Source: Eucommia ulmoides (Eukaryota; Streptophyta; Magnoliopsida; Garryales; Eucommiaceae). From it: 64,000 nt of DNA. The DNA is taken from assembly GCA_016647705.1 (NCBI GenBank), contig CM028326.1:48189285-48253284 (forward strand), given 5' to 3'. Shown here piece after piece: positions 56,948 through 64,000 of the stretch (positions within the stretch are counted from its first letter, which is position 1; every line of letters begins with the position of its first letter). Below the pieces are notes generated by a model, which saw only the letters and a list, made by a program, of their open reading frames with translations, did no database searches and was not told where the DNA came from. The translations under genes and the position numbers were made by a program.

Positions 56948-59088
56948 TGTTAGCCGAGTAGAATACCCAAGAGGGGGGGTTGAATTGGGTAATTAAAAAT
57001 ATCAGAGAGAAAATACTTCAATAAATCAAATAATTAATTTTAATCTTAAATTAATTATTATCTTTATATCACAGCAGAATTATCAAATCAACTAAGTGCA
57101 CACCAAACAACAATAATAAAATAAAGATTACAGCATACTAAAAATTTATATTGGTTCACCAAATTACTCTTGGCTAATCTAGTTCTCCGAGCCCCACGGA
57201 TAGTCGCACCGACTAATACTCAAGATCCCTTTAAATGTAGGAATCAAACCCTCACAACGATTCTTTTACAGGCTTAGAATCAACCTTTACAAAATCTTTT
57301 TCATAGGCTAAGGAAGGACCTCTACTTTTTTTAGGCTAAAGAATAACCTAATTCTTTTTAACACAAAGGCAAAATAATCAAAACCTCACCAACATTCCAA
57401 ATATCCTTTTACCTGGTAAGGATTGAACGCTTATAAAATTCACACAAATCAATTTTATCCAGGAAGAATTACTACCTCAATCTCTTTACAGGAAGAGACT
57501 AAAACCTACTACCCTTTGACTAAATACCCCTAACAGTATTTAATCTGTCACACTACTCACCAATACAAATTGATAAGCAAATTATCTCACTCGGAGATTC
57601 TATCACCCCAGATAAATTAAAACTCGATTAATATCCCAAAACTAGTGATAGAAATTTGAGATACTCAAAAATTTGATTTTTAACAAAAGATGGGTAGCAT
57701 GTAATTTAGCACGTAATCAAAATCAGGAAATTGTTTATAAGATATTTTCTTCATTAAAAATCAAAAACAATTTCTAAAGATCAATTTCCAAAAATTAAAC
57801 AAACAATACAATATAAAAAGTAATTGAAAAGATCTCACTTGGAATTCATCGAAAAAATAATTAGAGTGTATTTGCTTTAGATTCGGTAATAGCAATTATC
57901 AACAGCCAATGATTATCAAGATTGTCTCTTAGAATAGCTCTCACAAAAGCTCAGTATGATATCTCTTAGAAAAGATCAATATGATCTCTTGATCTCTTAA
58001 TCTCTCTTAGACACAGTTAATGATATAAAAAACGGAGATCTATACATATGAGATATAAATCACCGCTCTAACGGCTAGTTCCCATATGTCATGACACTTA
58101 AATGCTCTCTTAGACCCCTTATATCATTATGGCTTCATTTTAGTTCAATTCATTTAACTATAGTTTTTAAAACTCTCAATTAAGTCCCCAAATATTTCTC
58201 AATCTCAATTAAATTGAATAGAAACAATTTTATGTACCAAATTGAGAAACATTAAAACTTAATAAACCTAATCAATAGGAATTAAATAATAGGTGTAGCC
58301 TATCTTAAATATCATAAAATCCCTAAAATCTCTCACAAATCCGAACAAAAAATAACTACTTTTAGATATGAATTCGGAATCCTCAATATCCTGAAACTAC
58401 GCCATCAGTTGACCGACCAGTCAACCGCTTGATTCAGGATGTAGCCAAGCCAAAGATTATGTGCCCATTGGTCGACCAATCTATCGAATTGGAAATTCAG
58501 AGAGTTTTATTTCTCTTCACCGGTCGACCTACCTATCAACTTAGAGATATAGAGAGTTTGTCTGCTTTGTCTGATCGACTTACCAATGGACTGATAGATA
58601 CAAAGAGTTTGCCTTATATGCTTCAGTCGACTTACCAGTTGACTTAAGGATACTGGATCTCTTTTCTAAACTTGTTTTTAACTCATTCTCATTTATGTTT
58701 TCGCCCCTCTAACCATTTTTTTTTCTTAATTAGCTTCACTAAATACTTAACTCCAACTTTAATCAATTTTAAATATTTATTTTTCAATTACACATAGGAG
58801 AAAATAATTCAACTAATTTGGATCCTATTAAACAACACACATATTTATAAAAATCATTTAAAAATCTATTTGTGTCGTGTGTGATCCTAATTGGGATATT
58901 AAGAGTTGAAATTTAAACCTGAGTTGTTTTCCCTAGGTGTTTCCAATTCTTCAACCTCTTAATTCTTTCATCATCTTTATCATCAAATCTTCATCATTTA
59001 GAACTAATAAACTTAAACACTTAAACAAACCGTTAGTTCCACCAAAAACATCAACGTTTAATTGTCCATCAAGATCTTAGGATCAACA
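56948..59088 (-). repeat. C2 3' LTR
   Basis: 2141 bp; minus strand begins TGTTGATCCTAAG at 59088 and ends GGCTAACA at 56948. Palindrome cluster 58400-58645; TATA-like GATATAAGGGG (minus) at about 58122-58132. Confidence 0.87.
58400..58645. repeat. Palindrome cluster in C2 3' LTR
   Basis: Copies include CAGTTGACCGACCAGTCAAC (58406-58425), the perfect palindrome ATTGGTCGACCAAT (58467-58480), CACCGGTCGACCTACC near 58518, and TCGACTTACCAGTTGACT near 58626. Confidence 0.78.
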
Positions 59089-59103
59089 ATCTCCCATTTT
59101 TTT
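59089..59103 (-). other. C2 polypurine tract
   Basis: The minus strand reads AAAAAAATGGGAGAT just before the LTR; a second purine run AGGGGGAG lies near 59155-59162, as in C1. 59104-59720 is 3' UTR without a gene. Confidence 0.7.
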
Positions 59104-59721
59104 ATGATGACAATTAACTTTGATATTTTCTTTAAAATAATAATATAAACACACTCCCCCTAAATTCGAGGATAGGTTTTATAACGCTTTTAAGCATAAG
59201 AATGAAGATTTAAAAAAAATGATCAATAAAGCACAAATATAAAAATTAAATTTCCCCTTAAGATATTCAATAAAACATCAACTAATTCTCCATCTTTGTC
59301 ATCTTCAAAAACAAAATTTAGAGAGGGGGGAAGACAACAATAATTCTACTTTAGGCAAACATATTATTTATTTTAAAAGAATAAACATAAAGTAATCAAA
59401 TCAGAATATTGATAATACTTTTTTAAAAAAACACATTGAATCAATCCAGAAAAATCAACTTTATGCATTAAAATCATTTTCAACAAATACCACGTGGATC
59501 ATCATTAGAGATAAAAAATTTAACTAAGGCGATCAAGTCTAGTTAATTAATCAAAATTCATACACTAGAAATCAAGTTTCACCACAATCCTAAATTAACT
59601 ATTACAAACCAAAAATAGTAAATGTCTCTGAATAGCAAAAAAAAAAAAAAAAAAAAAAGGTCTAATAGGGGCTCTGTCCAGAGAAGTGATAATAAAGTCC
59701 CATCGGACTAGTAGCTGGCTG

Positions 59722-60889
59722 CTAAGGATACGGAATACCTGGCTGAACAATTGGTCCTGGAGTCATTTGCTGATGAAACGATATTGACGGTCCTACTCCA
59801 GATGGTCCTACTGTAGTTGGTCCTCCAAATGATTGTTGTGCTCCAAACATAGGATGTCCTGTAAAGTGTGGCTGAGTACTATACTGCTGTTGGTATCCGT
59901 GATGAGCTGACTGCATAAACTGAAACATTTATTCCAGATTCCCTATGATTTTCCCAATCCGATCATCCATTAAATCTGCGTATATCCTTAGATCATCAAT
60001 CCGATTATGGAGAAAATTCATCTTCTAATTTATGCTCACTTTTTTTTTTCATTTTCTACTTCCTTGCCTACAACCTGTATTTTCTGCCTTTTCTGATTCC
60101 TCTTCTTAACCCATCTATTTGTACTCCTATCCCATTAACGAAGCATTCCCCACATTGATCCATCAAGGTGTGATTATCATAAACATTTGCTCATAAAGAT
60201 CAATTACAACTCCAAAGTGATCAAACAACCTTTGGAGTGCATCAGCATAGGGTAGTATTCCAGAAGGTTTCTGAACATGATACTTCATGTGGTCCATCAT
60301 GATATGAGCTAAATCCAATTTTCTCCCTTTAACAATCTCATTCATCAAATACAGATCAAAATCATTTACATTAGCATGACTTTCCCCTCTAGGCACAACC
60401 GAATAGGTCAGCACTAAATGAACGAATCGATGCTCAATAGATAATGATCTTGCTTTGTCTTCTTCTAAATCAAATGTCTCAGTAATTTCCCTTCTATTGA
60501 AATTTATTGAAAGCTAGTGAGGGGTATTGTATGGAACTATGTCTCCTCTAGCTATTTCCAAAATATCACATAATAACCCCCTATCAAACCGGATTTCTTT
60601 TCCTTTAACATAAGATGAAATTGAAATATTATTGTAAGATTGTTGTAGAACATTCTTACCTATACTGGCATCCACTCATTCCTTTGGGTGACAAAATCAA
60701 CTCACCCCAAATTCCTAAAATATCTTTTAATATCAATATTTTTCTCTTTCAAATCAACAAAATAAATAGGTTTGCAACCTAAAACCTTCCGGTTGACAAA
60801 CTCCTCATTGTATTTTTTCTCATCCTCTTCCTTTCGAAAAAATACATTGTCAAATATGGCCCTATTCGCATGATTCTTGTTCTAGGCAT
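59722..60889 (-). pseudogene. C2 env-like / 'putative plant transposon protein' gene, frameshifted
   Basis: The start ATG at 60889 opens MPRTR. A frame change follows at once, then the frame reads RAIFDNVFFRKEEDEKKYNE, KVLGCKPIYFVDLKEKNIDI and YFRNLG. Further on are MFYNNLTI and, in the clean frame 60414-60163, VVPRGESHANVNDFDLYLMN, KLDLAHIMMDHM and GILPYADALQRLFDHFGV. The end (59928-59722) is Gln/Gly/Pro rich after a short coiled-coil-like stretch. The middle motifs are those of env-like ORFs of plant copia (Sirevirus) elements as I remember them. Several stops and at least one frameshift. It is a distant relative of the E1/E3 ORF: the same MP(K/R)R start, FD...F....E....Y start block, and (V)R.FY.N block. 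Confidence 0.72.
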
Positions 60890-61179
60890 TTATCACACAA
60901 ATTTATAATAACTCAACCAAAATATCTCAAGAAATTAAGTCTAAACCAAGAACCAACCGAAACCCTAGAATTTAGAGAAGACCAACCTTGTTTTTTCGAG
61001 AGCAATTAGCCTCCAACACACAGATTCGAGCCTTAGACCTTTTGATTCAACCAAAAATTCTTCTAATCTGATCCGAAACGAACTGATTTCGTGAGATTTA
61101 GGCTTAAATGAACTTGGGAGATGAAAGGTTTTACAGAAGAAGGGCTTTTATTTTCGGATGAAATGAAATAAACAAGTCA

Positions 61180-61192
61180 GGGTATTTATATC
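61180..61192 (-). promoter_or_regulatory. Internal TATA box of C2, upstream of env-like gene
   Basis: The minus strand reads GATATAAATACCC, a close TATA consensus, about 290 nt before the ATG at 60889 and directly downstream of the palindromes at 61199-61288. The 5' UTR contains TTCTAGGGTTTCGG, a common plant 5' UTR word. Confidence 0.55.
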
Positions 61193-61198
61193 TTGATA

Positions 61199-61288
61199 TG
61201 ATCAGTTGACAGGGCAGTCTACAAATGAATACAGCGTGACTCTCGATATTCCAACCTGAAACTGTCGGTCGACTCATGAGTTGACTGC
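61199..61288. repeat. Internal palindromes of C2
   Basis: GATCAGTTGACAGGGCAGTC (61199-61218) and CTGTCGGTCGACTCATGAGT...GACTGC (61262-61288) are of the same type as those in the C2 LTR. Confidence 0.65.
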
Positions 61289-61559
61289 TTATTCTGAGCT
61301 GTTTGATTTTGTGCATTTAAACCTAATTTGATCAACTTAGCTCAATTTTTTTTACCTATTATTTTGATCCACATATGTTTTAAAAAGAATAAATTACTTA
61401 CACATTTAAACTCACACACACATATATATTGCAAACATCTAAATTTCAAAATAAACAGGCTTTGTCTCCCTAACAAAATTAATAAACTTAAACTTAAGAA
61501 ATTTTGACATACCTGGATCATCTTGGGGAGAAAATGGTGTGTATACCTTTGGTGGATTA

Positions 61560-62799
61560 CTAATTTCTTACTTGGTATCCTTTGACTCTACCAATGCTTG
61601 ATTTTTCACCTTAATTTCTTCATTCTTAGGTATAGCAATTCTTTGAACTGATTCAATAAGAACTTCTTTACCTTTGTTTGGTACTTTATGCTGTTTGGCA
61701 CAACTTTGTAAATGAACTTTTTTATACTGGTATCTTGCTGTTGGTTGTGTATAAGCTTTTCAGCTCTCACATATTGAGCTTTTTGCTTTTGTACTCTTGT
61801 ATTTAGCACATGCTGATTCTTCTTATTAGGTACATTGAACCTTGGTTCTCTCTTTGGTAGGGAATATTCATTATACCTTCTTGTCTATTGAAATCTCCTT
61901 TTTGACATGAAGTATTCACTGTATCTTTGTTTGAATCTCTGATTTGTGCCTGTACCGAAATTTTATCTTTTGGGTATCTAGTTATTGGATTCGATAGGGT
62001 AACTATGTAATAAATAAAAAGAGTTTTTATAATGACCAAATTTACCATAATAAAAACACTTAATACTGTTACCACTCCTCTTCAAATAGTCAGTGTTTCT
62101 TACGGGAGCATAATATTGTCTGCAATTTTGAGAAGCAACTTTAGTAACTATTGGTTTTTCAAGAGATTTAGTACTCTCAACATCCTTGAATTTATCCATT
62201 GCTTTTTAAGCTCATTTTGAGTCTTCTCAAGTAACCATTCATTGGTGCTAACGTTTACCTGTAGACCAAAATTCTTTTTATGCATAAATTCAAGATCATT
62301 CTTAAGAATTTGGCACTTATTTTCAATAGAATGGATTTTCACACGAGCTCTATCAAGCTCACACCTTGTATTGTCCAATTCAATACTCAAGGTCTCATTC
62401 AAGGTTTCAAGATTTTTTCTTTTAAATTCATTCTGTTGAAGATCATAAAAATCATTTTTCAAAACCTCAGTCTCATCCTCAAGAGACTCAATTTTATCAC
62501 ACAACTTACTGAATTCAGATAAAGCATTTTTAAACTCAACAGTTTCAAAATATTTGTCCAAATTCTTTTTTCTTGAAAGATTTGAAAGTTCTAAACTTCT
62601 TATTTTCAAGAGTTGCAATTTTTTGCTCTAGTTTAAAATTCTCATTTCTAGAAACATACGTAAGAGCAATAAGCGTCTCAATAGCCTTATCTGCATTCTC
62701 ATCATTGCAAATTATATCAGTCTCATGATCAGAACAATGACTATTAGAAGAAGCAGAATTATCAGTAGTACACATAACTTCAGAATTAAAATACTCCAT
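61560..62799 (-). pseudogene. C2 gag C-terminal part: coiled coil and degenerate zinc knuckle
   Basis: 62799-62545 is acidic. 62618-62148 is strongly coiled-coil-like (Leu/Glu/Lys/Asn heptads, for example KIESLEDETEVLKNDFYDLQ). 62090-62030 carries CFYYGKFGHYKNSFYLLHSY, a zinc knuckle in which two of the three cysteines have changed to Tyr and Phe. The usual N-terminal gag block (UBN2, well seen in C1) is missing: only about 40 nt separate this frame from the PBS. Basic residues continue to about 61600. Frameshifts separate the parts. Confidence 0.68.
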
Positions 62800-62841
62800 G
62801 TGATCGTGTTTAGCTATACTGTGAAGTATATCAAGCTAAAA

Positions 62842-62856
62842 CCAGCTCTAATGCCA
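62842..62856 (-). other. C2 primer binding site (tRNA-iMet type)
   Basis: The minus strand reads TGGCATTAGAGCTGG, 13 of 15 to the copia consensus TGGTATCAGAGCTGG, 2 nt inside the 5' LTR. Confidence 0.75.
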
Positions 62857-62858
62857 AT

Positions 62859-64000
62859 TGTTGGCCCAGTGGAATACTCAAGAGGGGGGTGAATTGGGTA
62901 ATTAAAAATATCAGAGAGAAAATACTTCAATGAATCAAATAATTAATTTTAATCCTAAATTAATTATTATCTTTATATCACAGCGGAATTATCAAATCAA
63001 CTAAGTGTACACCAAACAACAATAATAAAATAAAGATTGTAGTACACCAGAAATTTATACTGGTTCACCAAGCTACTTTTGGCCTATCTAGTCCTTCCGG
63101 TCCTACGGAGAGTCGCACCCACAAATACTCAAGATCTCTTTAAAAGTAGAAACCAAACCCTCACAAAGATTCTTTAACAGGCTTAGAATCAACCTTTACA
63201 AAATCATTTCACAAGTTAAGGAAGAACCTCTACTTTTTACAGGTTAAAGAATAACCTAATTCTTTTTAACACAAAGAAAAAAAAATCAAAACCTCACCAA
63301 CACTCCAAATATCCTTTTACCCGGTAAGGATTGAACCGTTAAAAAATTCAAACAAATCAATTCTATCTAGGAAGAATTACTACCTCAATCTCTTTATAGG
63401 AAGAGACTGAAACCTGCTACCCTTTGATTAAATACCTCCAAAAGTGTTTAATCCGTCACACTACTTGCCAATACAAATTGATAAAAAAATTATTTCACTC
63501 GGAGCTTCTACCACCCCAGATAAATCAAAACTCGATTAATATCCCAAAACTAGTGATAGAAATGTGAGATACTCAAAAATTTGATTTTTAATAAAAGATG
63601 GGTAGCACGTAATTTAGCACGTAATCAAATTCAAGAAATTGTTTATAAAATATTTTCTTCAATAAAAATCAGAAACAATTTCTAAAGATTAATTTCCAAA
63701 AATTAAATAAGCAATACAATATAGAAAGTAATTGGAAAGATCTCACCCGGAATCCACCGAAAAAATAATTAGAGCGTAGTTACTTCAAATTTGGTAAGAG
63801 CAATGATTAATAGCCAATGATTATCAAGATTATCTCTTAGAATAGCTCTCACAAAAACTCAGAATGATATCTCTTAGAAAAGCTCAACATGATCTCTTAA
63901 TCTCTCTTAGCCACACTTAATGATATGAAAAACGCAGGTATATATATATGAGATATAAATCACCTCTCTAATGGCTAGTTCTCATGTGTCATGACACATA
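62859..64000 (-). repeat. C2 5' LTR (partial)
   Basis: Aligns with 56948-58090 of the 3' LTR at high identity; continues past the right edge, so its palindromes and TATA box are outside the window. Confidence 0.88.

Larger units (their letters stand above)
56948..64000 (-). mobile_element. C2: copia element lacking pol, with gag and env-like gene, right end outside window
   Basis: 3' LTR 56948-59088, polypurine tract from 59089, env-like pseudogene 59722-60889, internal palindromes and TATA box 61180-61288, gag 61560-62799, PBS 62842-62856, 5' LTR from 62859. LTRs and PBS relate it to C1. No RT, integrase or protease is found between gag and the env-like gene. Left flank AGATC (56943-56947) is the presumed target duplication. 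Confidence 0.85.

Overview
The window is a stretch of plant nuclear DNA, probably from a flowering plant with a repeat-rich genome. It is built almost entirely of LTR retrotransposons inserted into one another, plus one block of old plastid DNA. I found no intact host protein-coding gene. The species cannot be fixed from the sequence.

Layout. Positions 1-7019 hold a Ty3-type, pol-less LTR element on the minus strand (E1; PBS matching plant tRNA-Asp), open at the left edge. It sits inside the 3' LTR of a Ty1/copia element on the minus strand (C1, 7020-15769; Sirevirus-like), whose gag, protease, integrase, RT and RNase H are recognisable but broken. Positions 15783-21355 are a scrambled mosaic of plastid fragments: rpoC2, trnI exon 1, 16S rRNA 3' end, 23S rRNA, trnN, ycf1 and ycf2. 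Positions 21356-31585 are one plus-strand LTR of a third family (R3). It is split by a second, minus-strand R3 LTR (22532-30513, TSD GACCC), which is itself split by a second E-family element (E2, 23411-28266). Positions 31600-38160 are older debris: a copia RNase H relic, an inverted repeat around a receptor-kinase-like LRR fragment, a Tat/Ogre-like gag relic and an 82-bp tandem repeat. Positions 38165-45679 are a complete plus-strand E-family element (E3, TSD GTGAC). Positions 45998-54430 are an R3 LTR carrying a candidate solo LTR of another family, followed by R3-type 3' internal sequence with an 85-bp tandem array. Positions 55281-56850 are a tandem array of about 450 bp units. From 56948 to the right edge is a second copia element (C2, minus), which lacks pol but keeps gag and an env-like gene.

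How the parts relate. E1 and E3 keep only one open reading frame, an env-like / 'putative plant transposon protein' gene of 378 codons. The copia element C2, from a different superfamily, carries a diverged gene of the same type. In both families this gene is preceded by an internal module of clustered short palindromes followed by a TATA-like box, and the same palindrome-plus-TATA arrangement occurs in the LTRs. The palindromes differ completely between the families (core CCGCCTAGGCGG in E; TCGGTTGACCGA or GGTCGACC in C). This repeated layout, LTR promoter plus a second internal promoter for an env-like gene, is the most interesting signal in the window.
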